A stretch of DNA of 64,000 nt, from positions 26,998-90,997 of the forward strand of contig JAIETF010000002.1 of assembly GCA_019745415.1 (NCBI GenBank), in the 5' to 3' direction. Positions 50,705 through 59,752 of the stretch are shown here, in pieces (positions within the stretch are counted from its first letter, which is position 1; each line of letters starts with the position of its first letter). The notes beneath the pieces were generated by a model. The model had not been told where the DNA came from and did not search any database. It saw only the letters and a list, made by a program, of their open reading frames with translations. The stretch comes from Candidatus Obscuribacterales bacterium (GTDB lineage: Bacteria; Cyanobacteriota; Vampirovibrionia; Obscuribacterales; Obscuribacteraceae). A program made the position numbers and the translations under genes.

Positions 50705-51259
50705 GTGCGCAGACATGAAAACTTATTAGACGACGCTTCGGCTTGCCTGCTTGTCATCGATGTGCAAGAGCGCTTCGCCCCGCACATTGAAAATTTCGAG
50801 CAACTTGTCTCAAAAATAGTCACTATGGCTAAAGGGGCAGCCATATTAAACTTGCCTATCATTGTTACTGAGCAGTATGTCAAAGGTCTTGGCCCGACAG
50901 TTCAACCTATAAAGGAAGCCTGCGCAGGCGCCCAATATTTTGAGAAGAATTGCTTTCCGGTGACGACCGAGCCCTTCTTGGCGCATTTAGAAAGTCTTGG
51001 GCGCAGGCAAGTGATCGTCACCGGTATTGAAACCCATGTCTGCGTTAATCAATCTGTGCATGAGCTCTTGCAACGCTCCTATCAGGTGCACGTTATAGAA
51101 GATGCGGTGGGCAGCCGTGAGGCTTTGCACCGAAAGGTCGGATTGAAAAAGATGGAGAGGGCCGGGGCGATTATTTCTTCGACCGAGACAGCCCTTTTTG
51201 AGATGTTGAAAGAAGCCGGAACGGCTCGGTTCAAAGAAGTGCAAGCTCTGGTTAAGTGA
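50705..51259 (+). CDS. Isochorismatase-fold cysteine hydrolase
   Basis: CLLVIDVQERF carries the catalytic Asp, and VTGIETHVCVNQSV the nucleophilic Cys, both hallmarks of this family, which includes nicotinamidases and isochorismatases. 184 residues, normal length. GTG is the only in-frame start before the core; GGAGG is rather far (13 bases). Substrate cannot be inferred. It nearly overlaps the TolC-like gene, suggesting one transcript. Confidence 0.85.
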   Translation: MRRHENLLDDASACLLVIDVQERFAPHIENFEQLVSKIVTMAKGAAILNLPIIVTEQYVKGLGPTVQPIKEACAGAQYFEKNCFPVTTEPFLAHLESLGRRQVIVTGIETHVCVNQSVHELLQRSYQVHVIEDAVGSREALHRKVGLKKMERAGAIISSTETALFEMLKEAGTARFKEVQALVK

Positions 51260-51261
51260 TT

Positions 51262-53220
51262 ATGTTTAAGTACACGCAAAAGATTAGTCTTGCTCTAGCT
51301 CTCAGCTTTAACCTGTTTGCTTCTCCGGTTTGGTCGCAAGAAAGCGTCAAAACTGAGCCTCAACCTGCCGACCAGAACCAAAGTGGAGTAATCAACCAGG
51401 GTGAGCAATCTAAGCAAGCGCCCAATTTTCTAAATGGTCCAGCAAATAACCCTATTGATACTTCGACTGATTCAGTCAGACAGGGCGGTCAAGTCTTTAG
51501 AGATCCCCTTGATCAAGTTGACGCTCCCCCTCCCTCCCAGCCCTTGCCTGACAGCGCCAGCACCACCACCGGGCTTTCGGGGCGACAGGCGCAAGATCCT
51601 GCCAATGTCTCAGGGCAAACTTCCGGATTGAGTACCGGAAAAAGGCAGGAAGACTATGAAGTAATCAATACACAGGCTGAAAGCTTCAGGCAGAAGTTCT
51701 TACAGGGTGAGGCGATTGAATTGCGTCTACCAATGGGGGGAGAGCTTATGCCGCTTTCCCCCATATTGCCGCCAATTAGACTGGAAGCCAGCTATACCCA
51801 GCCGATTTCTCTCAAGGAAGCGGTTCTTTATAGTCTCGACAATAATCTAGCCATTCGCATTCAACGCGAAGTGATGACCGAGAACAAATGGCTTTCGGTT
51901 GGTGCTTTTGGCCGCTTCCTGCCTGATGCATTAATGAGCTATCGCTCGCAGTACCAACAGGGTACTACTCTTATCGGCGGTACTATTCCCATTACTTTTG
52001 CCAACCCTTTTGTCACCGCCCAAGCTGGATATAGATTCTTTGGCTTTAGAGGCGGCAGTGTTCTCTTCGGCTCTCTATCAAGTTTGCATAACTTCAGGGC
52101 CAGTCGGGCGCAGTACCGTGCCACCATCAATGATACCTTGCTCAATATCACCCGCAATTATTATGAGCTTGTGCGCAATCAGGCCCTCTTGCAGATTCAG
52201 TCTAGAGCAGTAGATGTTTCAAAGGCTCAGGTCGACCTCAATAGACAGCTGGAAAGGGCTGGAACCGGCACGCGTTTCCAGGTTTTGCAGTCTGAAACAC
52301 AGTTGGCACGCGATGAGCAGGGTCTGCTCACCCAGGAAGTGGGTCTGCGAAACGCTGCTATCAACCTAGCCACAGCCCTCAACCTCAATGCCACCGTCAA
52401 CCTGCTTTCAGTTGAGTCGGAAGTACGAAAAGTAAGACTGGTTGATCCCGGGCTCGATATCAATCGCTTGATTGCCATTGCCATTGAAAATCGACCAGAG
52501 TTGCGGCAATTCGAAGAGTTGCGCATTGCCGCTAAACGCAATATTCAGGTGCAAGCTGCGCCTCTGTATCCTCAGTTTCAGTTTTTCGGCACTGTGGCCG
52601 GTAACGGTCAAACCTTGGGTACTTCATACACGACCACGGCACCTTCCTATACAGCCGTGCCTCTGGCTCAGCCGGCAAGCGCCCAGTCTATCCTCACCAA
52701 TGTCAATGACTTCGCTCGCATCACCACCGCCAATACAGTTGTGCCTGCCGGCATGTCTTATAGCCCAGGCAGTGTGATCAATAGAAAAATAAGAGAGTCT
52801 GTGCAAATCGGTTTTCAAATCGATTGGAATTATCCATCACTCGGCGTGCCCGATTTGGCTAATGTGCAGGCCGCACGTGCCCAGGCCAGGCAAGCCAATT
52901 TGCGCGTCAACCAAACCATTATGGATGTCTACCAACAGGTTAGACAGACCTATCTGCAAAGTCAGACAGCCGAGAGACAAATAGAAGTAGCCACCAAGGA
53001 AGTGCTTTCTTCGGCGGAAGAACTGCGACTTTCTAGGGTGCGACTGGCAAACGGCGTCGGCACGAACATCGATGTCATCAATGCCCAGCGCGACTTTACC
53101 CAGGCTTTGGTGCGCAAAGCTTCCGCCATCATCGAGTTCAATATTCAGCAAGCACAACTCTTGCGCGATATCGGCATCATCAGTGCCGATAATCTCACTT
53201 CAGGGCGCTTGGTCAGGTAG
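51262..53220 (+). CDS. TolC-family outer-membrane efflux protein
   Basis: Signal peptide MFKYTQKISLALALSFNLFA with cleavage after VWS-Q. A disordered P/Q/S-rich segment (residues about 30-140) precedes two outer-membrane-efflux repeats: LKEAVLYSLDNNLAIRIQRE...ARTQYRATINDTLLNITRNYYE and the second ending RVRLANGVGTNIDVINAQRD. It forms a trimeric export duct. No pump or adaptor gene is adjacent, so it works with partners elsewhere. Confidence 0.9.
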   Translation: MFKYTQKISLALALSFNLFASPVWSQESVKTEPQPADQNQSGVINQGEQSKQAPNFLNGPANNPIDTSTDSVRQGGQVFRDPLDQVDAPPPSQPLPDSASTTTGLSGRQAQDPANVSGQTSGLSTGKRQEDYEVINTQAESFRQKFLQGEAIELRLPMGGELMPLSPILPPIRLEASYTQPISLKEAVLYSLDNNLAIRIQREVMTENKWLSVGAFGRFLPDALMSYRSQYQQGTTLIGGTIPITFANPFVTAQAGYRFFGFRGGSVLFGSLSSLHNFRASRAQYRATINDTLLNITRNYYELVRNQALLQIQSRAVDVSKAQVDLNRQLERAGTGTRFQVLQSETQLARDEQGLLTQEVGLRNAAINLATALNLNATVNLLSVESEVRKVRLVDPGLDINRLIAIAIENRPELRQFEELRIAAKRNIQVQAAPLYPQFQFFGTVAGNGQTLGTSYTTTAPSYTAVPLAQPASAQSILTNVNDFARITTANTVVPAGMSYSPGSVINRKIRESVQIGFQIDWNYPSLGVPDLANVQAARAQARQANLRVNQTIMDVYQQVRQTYLQSQTAERQIEVATKEVLSSAEELRLSRVRLANGVGTNIDVINAQRDFTQALVRKASAIIEFNIQQAQLLRDIGIISADNLTSGRLVR

Positions 53221-53247
53221 GCTGCAGGGCAAAGAGCTAAGCGCGCT

Positions 53248-54000
53248 CTATTTGATGGTGTACATCTTGTTAGGTAATTTTTCGGTAGACAGACTATAAC
53301 CACCGGCAAGGTCAGACTCTTGGTCGCCTATATTGACCAGAATCTTATAGCCCATGTCTTCTATCTGCTTGCGATATTCAGGCTTCATCTGCGCCGCCGG
53401 CGTGCGGTCGTGGTCTTTTCTCATATAGAGACCGTCGTAGACTATGCCGGCTTTGATGAGATTGGCAATAGTGGCTCTGCGCATGTGTTCCTGTCTGCCT
53501 GTGATCAAAAAGACGGCGATGCCTTTAGAGCGAGCAAACTTAAGCAGTGCTATTGATTGAGTGAGAGGCTTGGCCTCGGCTTTGGCCATCCAGTCTTCCC
53601 AGCCGGACCAGTCAACTGCCTTCACCGCCGCTTTAGCCTTTTCTTCCATGTAGGCGCGGTTGTCGAGAATGGTTTCGTCTATGTCCGAAACTACGGCTAG
53701 GCAGCTTGGATCGATGTTCTTATTTTCTTTGAGAAAGTCTTCGATGGCTTTGCGCCCCTTCTTAACGGCGGCGCTGAATTCTTTTTGATAGCCGGCTGAA
53801 TGTGAGTATTTAAGACCGTTCTTTAGCTCATCAGCGCTTTCGGTCTCTTTTGTGGTTTCGTCTTTGACCGCCGCCCAAGCCGGCGTATAGAGTGAATTTG
53901 TATAAAAAGACCCTGTAGAAAAAGACTGAGCCAGGCAAAGTCCCAAAGCAATGGCAAAGGCTTTTCTAAAGACGAGGTTGAATTTACTGTTTTTCTGCAA
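53248..54000 (-). CDS. Exported HAD-family acid phosphatase (class B / P4-like)
   Basis: VVSDIDETILDNRAY is the HAD nucleophile motif with the D-x-D pair; VFLITGRQEHMRRATIANLI is motif II, and NIGDQESDLAGG the C-terminal motif. The N-terminus is a signal peptide ending PAWA. It hydrolyses phosphomonoesters outside the cytoplasm. Start is TTG without a clear SD. Confidence 0.85.
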   Translation of the reverse strand: MQKNSKFNLVFRKAFAIALGLCLAQSFSTGSFYTNSLYTPAWAAVKDETTKETESADELKNGLKYSHSAGYQKEFSAAVKKGRKAIEDFLKENKNIDPSCLAVVSDIDETILDNRAYMEEKAKAAVKAVDWSGWEDWMAKAEAKPLTQSIALLKFARSKGIAVFLITGRQEHMRRATIANLIKAGIVYDGLYMRKDHDRTPAAQMKPEYRKQIEDMGYKILVNIGDQESDLAGGYSLSTEKLPNKMYTIK

Positions 54001-54098
54001 TTTTGCCCAATTCGATTGTTTTTGCTGTCGATGAGGTCATTATTGTAGCTCAGCTCAGGCGGTGTTGTTCTGGCCTCGCTCGAGCCCAGTTTATCCTA

Positions 54099-54201
54099 GC
54101 CAAAGCCGAATATGCTTAAGCCCAAACCGAATTTGTTTTGGCCCAAGCCGAGTTTATTCTAGCCCAAGCCGAATTTGTTTTAGCCCAAGCCGTTCATTCT
54201 A
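54099..54201. repeat. 21-bp tandem repeat
   Basis: Three full units of GCCCAAGCCGAATTTGTTTTA type (54120-54140, 54141-54161, 54162-54182) with diverged copies at both sides. The 21-base period keeps reading frames open on both strands. It lies beyond the HAD gene and at the 3' end of the gene at 54180-54443. Confidence 0.75.
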
Positions 54202-54443
54202 ACGCCGCGACCAGCTGCATATGTGGCACTGCCGCCGATGACCTTTTGTCTGCCGCCCAGTGGCTTCACTTCAACTTCGCCCACCGACTCTTCCACGGTC
54301 ACCCCGTCATAGACGCCCCAAGAGCCCGAGCTTAGTTTCTTGCTTTTCGGCTTCATCTTGTGCAGCAGGCGGTCTGATTCAGCAATGCAATAGAGAAGGG
54401 CTCCCGCCAAAAGTGCGCTCGCCAGGTAAAATGGAATATCCAC
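54180..54443 (-). CDS. Small membrane protein (87 aa)
   Basis: GTG at 54443 has GGAGG 7 bases upstream, better than the track start. One membrane span (FYLASALLAGALLYCIA) then a basic and a glycine-rich tail. Its last codons read into the 21-bp repeat. Unknown. Confidence 0.5.
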   Translation of the reverse strand: MDIPFYLASALLAGALLYCIAESDRLLHKMKPKSKKLSSGSWGVYDGVTVEESVGEVEVKPLGGRQKVIGGSATYAAGRGVRMNGLG

Positions 54444-54522
54444 TGCATGTCCTCCATTGCCGACCAAGATAGATTAAATCAGGGCGAAATTGGTTGTAAA
54501 TGGGGAAAATACTCATATAGCC

Positions 54523-54556
54523 GAAGCCCTGCCGGAAATACCGACAGGGCTTGGCT
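54523..54556. terminator. Bidirectional terminator
   Basis: AAGCCCTGCCGG-AAATA-CCGACAGGGCTT stem-loop between two leftward small genes. Confidence 0.65.
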
Positions 54557-54588
54557 TTGGACCTGATATAAGAACTAATGCAGATGCA

Positions 54589-54762
54589 TTAATGCTTAAC
54601 TAAACCGGCTAGCTCTTCATAAAGACCGGCAATGAGCATGGTGATCATGGCTGTTTTCGGGTTTTCTTCTGAAAAGCGCGTGAATTCGCGAGCCTTGGTC
54701 TCGAAGAGACCAAGAAGTCGCTTATCTAGGGCTTTTGCATGCTCGTTATGAATGATCTGCAT
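54589..54762 (-). CDS. 57-aa helical hypothetical protein
   Basis: Not in the ORF track because of length. MQIIHNEHAKALDKRLLGLF... then FTRFSEENPKTAMITMLIAG; amphipathic, protein-like composition; followed by the terminator at 54523. No strong SD. Unknown. Confidence 0.5.
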   Translation of the reverse strand: MQIIHNEHAKALDKRLLGLFETKAREFTRFSEENPKTAMITMLIAGLYEELAGLVKH

Positions 54763-54929
54763 TTTGTTTGAAGCTTTCTAGTTTGATTGATATTGGCAAG
54801 TAAAAGAGAGAATAGTTAAATTTTACTCAAAAGAGCAAAAACCGCAATAGATAAAGGCTGGAAATCTCCTGAAAAGTCTAGATTTTATTTTTGAAGTAGT
54901 GTCGCCGGTGGTGCGGTATATGCTTTGTT

Positions 54930-54935
54930 TATAAT
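54930..54935 (+). promoter_or_regulatory. -10 box before the PucR-type gene
   Basis: TATAAT 18 bases before ATG 54954; the -35 is weak, which would fit activator dependence. Confidence 0.4.
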
Positions 54936-54953
54936 TTGTACTATGATGTTGTT

Positions 54954-56648
54954 ATGAGCCAGCTTGCCACTTCGGTGCAGCCTACGATCAAGCAACTTCT
55001 CGCCACGGACGCGCTGTCCGAGGCTCAGGTGCTTTGCGGTCAGCTGGAGCGCCCGATCAGTCAGGTAATATCGACACTGGGTGAATCTCCTCGTCCAGGC
55101 AGTCTGGTGGTCACTCAGTCCGAATCGGTTTTCAATACCGAAGTGGCTGTATTGGCAAAATTATCAGCCTTAGTAATCGTGCGCTCCACTCCGGCTACTC
55201 CCGAATCTATAGCGGTCGGCGCTGCCAAGGGGGAGGGGGAAGCGGCGCTGGGAGCTTTCAATGATGCTGCTCTCAAACGTCTGGTCAAGCGCTGCAAAGA
55301 CGCCGACATTCCTCTTTTGGTGGTGCCGAGCTATGGTGATCCGGTGCAAGTGCTGGAAGATGTTCGCTTTGTCTTTCTGCGCGAGCTGAAACTTTCTTCG
55401 GCCAGGCTTTATAGCGTCATGCTTTCTATTGCCCTAGAAGAAGGTCTCGATGGTCTTATCGAAGTTGTATCCGGTTGGTTGAACCGCCCCCTTTCAGTGG
55501 AAACGGCCGACTTTAAGGTTCTGGCGGCGCGCAATATGGGGGCTACTCCCGCCAGTCAGCAAAGACATTTGTCTGACGAAAGTATGAAATGTCTCAGGGT
55601 CTATAAGAAGAATCTAGAGGCGCTTTCGCCAAAGGTTGGTCCCCTTTTGGACGGTCAAGCAGATCTTCATATAGCGCCGGTGCGTCTTGGTCGCCGTCTA
55701 GTCTTTCCGGTGCCTTTCAGTGAGCTGATTGCCGGTTATGTTTCAGTGATGGTCCGTCCCCAGGACGACCTCAATCAAATTGCCGAATATATGCAACCCC
55801 TGGCTCTCGCCTGTAAGGTAGACTTTTCGCACAGATTGAAAGACTCTCCTTCTTTCGCCGCCACCCAGCGCACTCTCTTGAAAGATCTCATCTCAGGGCG
55901 GGGTCTGGCCAGTGCCGACCAAGAGCGGCTAGAGCGCAGTTTCGGCTTTGATCTTTGCGACGGCTTTCATGTCTTTGCCGTAGATGTTCAAATAAGCAAA
56001 GAAAAGGGCAAGAGTGAGGCACCACTGGTGGTGCAGTATCCCGATGACAAATTTATCTCATGCGATCTAGAAGGCATGCGAGCTTTCGTTGTGCCTCATT
56101 TTGCCAAGAATGCCGAAACTTGGCGTAAGCATGCCGAAGACATTATTGCCGCTATTAGAGAATTGAACAAAGGCGATGGCAATAAAGCAGCCGTGCGTCT
56201 CGGCGCCGGGCGCTTGGTCGAGACCATGCCTGAAATTGCCGATGCTTACGGTGAAGCCAGACAAGCCCTGGTTATTGGTTCGATGATGCATGGTGAGGGC
56301 GAGTTTTTGCTCGAGTATGGTGAACTCGGGGTGCGCCGTCTGCTTTATCTAATCTTTGATCATCCTGAGGTGGAGCGCTTTCTGGAAGAGACCTTGAGCC
56401 CCCTGGCCAGCTATGATGAAGAGTGGGAGTCGGAGCTGGTCGATACCCTTAAGGTCTATCTCGAGCACGGAGCCAACCTCAATTCAACGGCGCGGGCCCT
56501 CTTTATTCATAGGCACACTCTAAGGTACCGCTTAGAACAGATTGCCGATATACTCAAGGTCGATATTGATTCGCAGGAAGTGCTGCTCAATCTGCAAATT
56601 GCATTTCTGATCAAAGACATGAAAGAAGGCGGGAAGAAGAAACAGTGA
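54954..56648 (+). CDS. PucR/CdaR-type transcriptional regulator
   Basis: The N-terminal ~150 residues fit the PucR sensory domain (AQVLCGQLERPISQVISTLG). The middle is GGDEF-like degenerate, and the C-terminus is the PucR helix-turn-helix (HGANLNSTARALFIHRHTLR then YRLEQIADIL). Start ATG 54954 is inside the track frame; the upstream TTG lies within the promoter. The stop overlaps the potA-like start, so the regulator and the transporter ATPase share a transcript; it may sense the transported substrate or a nitrogen compound. Confidence 0.85.
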   Translation: MSQLATSVQPTIKQLLATDALSEAQVLCGQLERPISQVISTLGESPRPGSLVVTQSESVFNTEVAVLAKLSALVIVRSTPATPESIAVGAAKGEGEAALGAFNDAALKRLVKRCKDADIPLLVVPSYGDPVQVLEDVRFVFLRELKLSSARLYSVMLSIALEEGLDGLIEVVSGWLNRPLSVETADFKVLAARNMGATPASQQRHLSDESMKCLRVYKKNLEALSPKVGPLLDGQADLHIAPVRLGRRLVFPVPFSELIAGYVSVMVRPQDDLNQIAEYMQPLALACKVDFSHRLKDSPSFAATQRTLLKDLISGRGLASADQERLERSFGFDLCDGFHVFAVDVQISKEKGKSEAPLVVQYPDDKFISCDLEGMRAFVVPHFAKNAETWRKHAEDIIAAIRELNKGDGNKAAVRLGAGRLVETMPEIADAYGEARQALVIGSMMHGEGEFLLEYGELGVRRLLYLIFDHPEVERFLEETLSPLASYDEEWESELVDTLKVYLEHGANLNSTARALFIHRHTLRYRLEQIADILKVDIDSQEVLLNLQIAFLIKDMKEGGKKKQ

Positions 56649-57763
56649 GTTTGCTTGCCGCTCAACAAGTGGTGAAGCGCTATGACGGTGCTTCGGTCAA
56701 CGCCCTGAACGGTGTTTCACTGCAGGTGGAGAGCGGCGAGTTTTATAGTTTTCTTGGGCCGAGCGGTTGCGGCAAAACCACCTTACTTAGAATCATCGCC
56801 GGTTTTGAGGATGCAAGCGCCGGTAGCGTTCTCATCGACGGTAAGGTTATGAATGACTTACCGGCCCACAAACGACCGGTCAATATGGTCTTTCAAAGTT
56901 ACGCTCTCTTTCCTCATCTCAGTGTTTTTGAGAATGTGGCTTTCGGTCTGAAGTACGGGGCCGGACGTAATATCGCTAATTTAGATATAGTCTCTGAAGT
57001 AGAGAAAGCGCTCGATATTGTGCGTCTTAAACAGTTCAAAGATCGCAAGCCCGACAAACTTTCAGGCGGGCAGCAGCAGCGCGTGGCTTTAGCCCGTGCC
57101 TTAGCTGTGCGTCCCCTCGTGCTGCTTTTAGATGAGCCGCTTTCGGCTCTCGATGTGCAAATTCGAGAGGAAATGCAGGTCGAACTCTCGCGCCTGCAGA
57201 AAGAATTGAATATGACCTTTGTCATGGTCACGCATGATCAGTCTGAGGCTCTTGCTCTCAGCAGCCGCATCGCCGTTTTTAATCATGGCAATATTGAGCA
57301 GATAGGCAGCCCGACAGAAATTTATGAAAAGCCGGAGACTTTGTTCGTTGCCTCTTTCATCGGTGATTCAAATGTCTTAGCCGGCACCCTCGTCGAGAAT
57401 GACCAAGATAACTCGTCTGGTGTTGCCGCCGAATTGGGCAAGAGAGCTTATTTACTTGGCGATGGCCAGAAGATTTATGTCAGTCCTGAAAGTTCTAACG
57501 AAGCCTTGCCTAAGCAAGCCAGACTAGTATTCAAACCAGAGGCTCTCCATATCGCCGGCTCGGCTGCCTTAGGCAGCGAAAATCAGCTCAGTGCTGCCAT
57601 TAAGCATCTATCTTATCAAGGTAGTTTTACTGATCTTGTGCTGAGCAGCCAAGGCTTTGAATTTAAAGCCACTCTGCCTTCGGCTGAAGTGAAAGCGGCC
57701 AAGGTGGGTGAGACACTTTTGTTTTCAATCAAGGGTGAAGTGAGAGTGCTGGGTGATGCTTGA
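56645..57763 (+). CDS. potA: PotA-type ABC transporter ATPase
   Basis: Walker A FLGPSGCGKTTLL, signature LSGGQQQRVALARA, Walker B VLLLDEPLSALD, H-loop VMVTHDQSEAL, and a C-terminal TOBE region. This set is typical of spermidine/putrescine-type importers, though sugar importers share it. GTG start within the regulator's stop (GTGA). Followed directly by the binding protein; no permease genes nearby. Confidence 0.88.
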   Translation: MSLLAAQQVVKRYDGASVNALNGVSLQVESGEFYSFLGPSGCGKTTLLRIIAGFEDASAGSVLIDGKVMNDLPAHKRPVNMVFQSYALFPHLSVFENVAFGLKYGAGRNIANLDIVSEVEKALDIVRLKQFKDRKPDKLSGGQQQRVALARALAVRPLVLLLDEPLSALDVQIREEMQVELSRLQKELNMTFVMVTHDQSEALALSSRIAVFNHGNIEQIGSPTEIYEKPETLFVASFIGDSNVLAGTLVENDQDNSSGVAAELGKRAYLLGDGQKIYVSPESSNEALPKQARLVFKPEALHIAGSAALGSENQLSAAIKHLSYQGSFTDLVLSSQGFEFKATLPSAEVKAAKVGETLLFSIKGEVRVLGDA

Positions 57764-58889
57764 TCTGGAACCAGAAAAGCCTTTGTCTGTACCCTTCAGT
57801 CGCCGCCGCTTTCTCAAAAGTAGCGCTCAGTTTTTAGCTGCTTTTCAGACTTTGCAGCTTTTCGGCTGCGCCGAGCAAAGTAAGCAGAATGAAAGGCAAT
57901 TGAATATTCTCAACTGGGCTGATTATCTGCATCCAGATGCCATACCCGAGTTTCAGAAACGTTATGGCATCGAAGTGGTCTACGATACCTTCGCTTCCAA
58001 CGAGGCTCTTTTGGCTAAGCTGCAAGCTGGTGGCACCAAATACGATATTATAGTGCCCTCCAGTTATATGGTGAAAAATCTCAAGAAGCTCTCCTTACTG
58101 TCTGAACTGGAGCATGATCGCATAACAGGTATGAAAGGGCTTATGCCACGCTTTCTCAATGCTCAGTTTGATCCGGGCTTGCGCTATTGCATGCCCTATA
58201 CCTGGGGCACAACTGGTATAGGCTATAACGAGAAGATTTTAGAGCGTTTGGGAGGCCGGGCTCTTCTCTCTGGTAGTGACAAGCAGCGTCTGTCGTGGAA
58301 TCTTTTTTTTGACGAACGTTTTGCCAATCGCATAACTATATTGGACGATGCCCGCGAGGCGATTGGTATGTCTTTGAAGCGCAGTGGATACTCCTACAAC
58401 AGTGTCGCTCTCGCCGAACTAGAAGTGGCGGCGCAGGCGCTCAAAGAGCAGAAGAAGCTGATTATGTGCTATTCCTCAGACCAGGTGATTGTCGCACTTT
58501 CTTCAGGTGATTCTCTACTTTCTCAGGTTTATAGCGGCGATGCCTACCAAGCTCGCCGTGAAAATAAGGACGTGCGCTATGTAATTCCTGCCGAAGGGGC
58601 GTCAATTTGGACTGATAATTTTTGCATTCCGAGGCAGGCGCCTCATAAAGAGAACGCCTATAAATGGATCAATTACATGCTTGAACCGGAAGTTTCAGCT
58701 GCCTGTGCCAATTTTACTCATTATGCAACGGCAAATTATCTTGCTTTTAAAGGTGTCGATCCCGAACTCAAGCAAGACCCAAACTTGTATCCGCCCGATA
58801 GTGTCTTGCAGACCTGCGAAGAGTTGCATGACATCGGCAAGGCTGTATTTCTCTATGACCGCCTCTGGACCGAAATTAAGTGTGCTTGA
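57756..58889 (+). CDS. potD: Spermidine/putrescine-type solute-binding protein
   Basis: The N-terminus has a twin-arginine-like SRRRFLKSS and a lipobox-like LFGC, so a Tat-exported lipoprotein is likely. ILNWADYLHPDAIPEFQKRY and YDIIVPSSYMVKNL match PotD/PotF-type polyamine-binding proteins; TGIGYNEK and SIWTDNFCIP are also family blocks. It presents the substrate to a permease encoded elsewhere. It overlaps potA by 8 bases and meets the convergent methyltransferase gene. Confidence 0.87.
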   Translation: MLDLEPEKPLSVPFSRRRFLKSSAQFLAAFQTLQLFGCAEQSKQNERQLNILNWADYLHPDAIPEFQKRYGIEVVYDTFASNEALLAKLQAGGTKYDIIVPSSYMVKNLKKLSLLSELEHDRITGMKGLMPRFLNAQFDPGLRYCMPYTWGTTGIGYNEKILERLGGRALLSGSDKQRLSWNLFFDERFANRITILDDAREAIGMSLKRSGYSYNSVALAELEVAAQALKEQKKLIMCYSSDQVIVALSSGDSLLSQVYSGDAYQARRENKDVRYVIPAEGASIWTDNFCIPRQAPHKENAYKWINYMLEPEVSAACANFTHYATANYLAFKGVDPELKQDPNLYPPDSVLQTCEELHDIGKAVFLYDRLWTEIKCA

Positions 58890-59573
58890 TTATTTGACGG
58901 CGGTAAGATAGTTCGAACCGGCGTCGACCTCTTCAATCTTGATAGAGCTGAAGTCTTTGAACAAGTCATGCAATTCTTGGTTTTGGTACCGTCTCAAAAG
59001 CATGCCTTTACGCATCGGGTCGGTATAGACATGGGTACCGTCTTCCAGTTCGAAATATTCGCCGGGACCACCGCCAACATTATCGAAACAACCGATAAAA
59101 ACTCCGCCTGGCTTGAGCATCTTGAAAATGCGTTCGGCTATATCGCGGCTCATATTGAGGGGGAAATGTTCAAAAATTGAATTGGCGACAACCGCGTCGA
59201 AAGAATCTTCCTCAAATTCCATAGTTTCGATGTCGCTTACTTGAAAGTCGATTGTATGACCATCTTCCCTGGCCCATATTTTGCCCAATTTTATTGCCTG
59301 GGCCGATACGTCCACACCGGTGACCTGAAAACCTTCTCGGCAAAGATAAATCGATAGCCAACCAGAGCCGCAGCCCAGATCTAGGACCTTCTTTACACCC
59401 TTTTCTTTCAAGTCGGCAGGAATGCGCGGCACATATGAAAGCTGAGGCAACTGCTTATACGGGCGGGTGACGCCGCTCCAGGCTTTTTCCCAGAAGGCCA
59501 GGTTTTCCCTGTAGATTTCCGAGCTTAAGTCTAGTTCCACTGCCGTTTGCCTTTGCGCCACGATATTTACCAT
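58890..59573 (-). CDS. Class I SAM-dependent methyltransferase
   Basis: VLDLGCGSGWLSIYLCREGF is motif I, GVDVSAQAI motif post I, FDAVVANSIFEHF motif II-like and LKPGGVFIGCF motif III. UbiG-like general fold; substrate unknown. Ends one base from the potD-like stop on the opposite strand. Confidence 0.85.
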   Translation of the reverse strand: MVNIVAQRQTAVELDLSSEIYRENLAFWEKAWSGVTRPYKQLPQLSYVPRIPADLKEKGVKKVLDLGCGSGWLSIYLCREGFQVTGVDVSAQAIKLGKIWAREDGHTIDFQVSDIETMEFEEDSFDAVVANSIFEHFPLNMSRDIAERIFKMLKPGGVFIGCFDNVGGGPGEYFELEDGTHVYTDPMRKGMLLRRYQNQELHDLFKDFSSIKIEEVDAGSNYLTAVK

Positions 59574-59752
59574 TAACTTTCCACTTGACTGGGTCAGTTA
59601 ATGCTAGCATGACCGCGATTTTGCATATAAATCTGATCACAAGAAGATACAGTACTTATAAGTTCGCTTAACGGTCATTTTGGGGTGGTATTAATCTCTG
59701 GGGAGCGCGGTCTGAATAGGGCCTTTCATTTTATGAGGGTTAGCGGGTTAAC

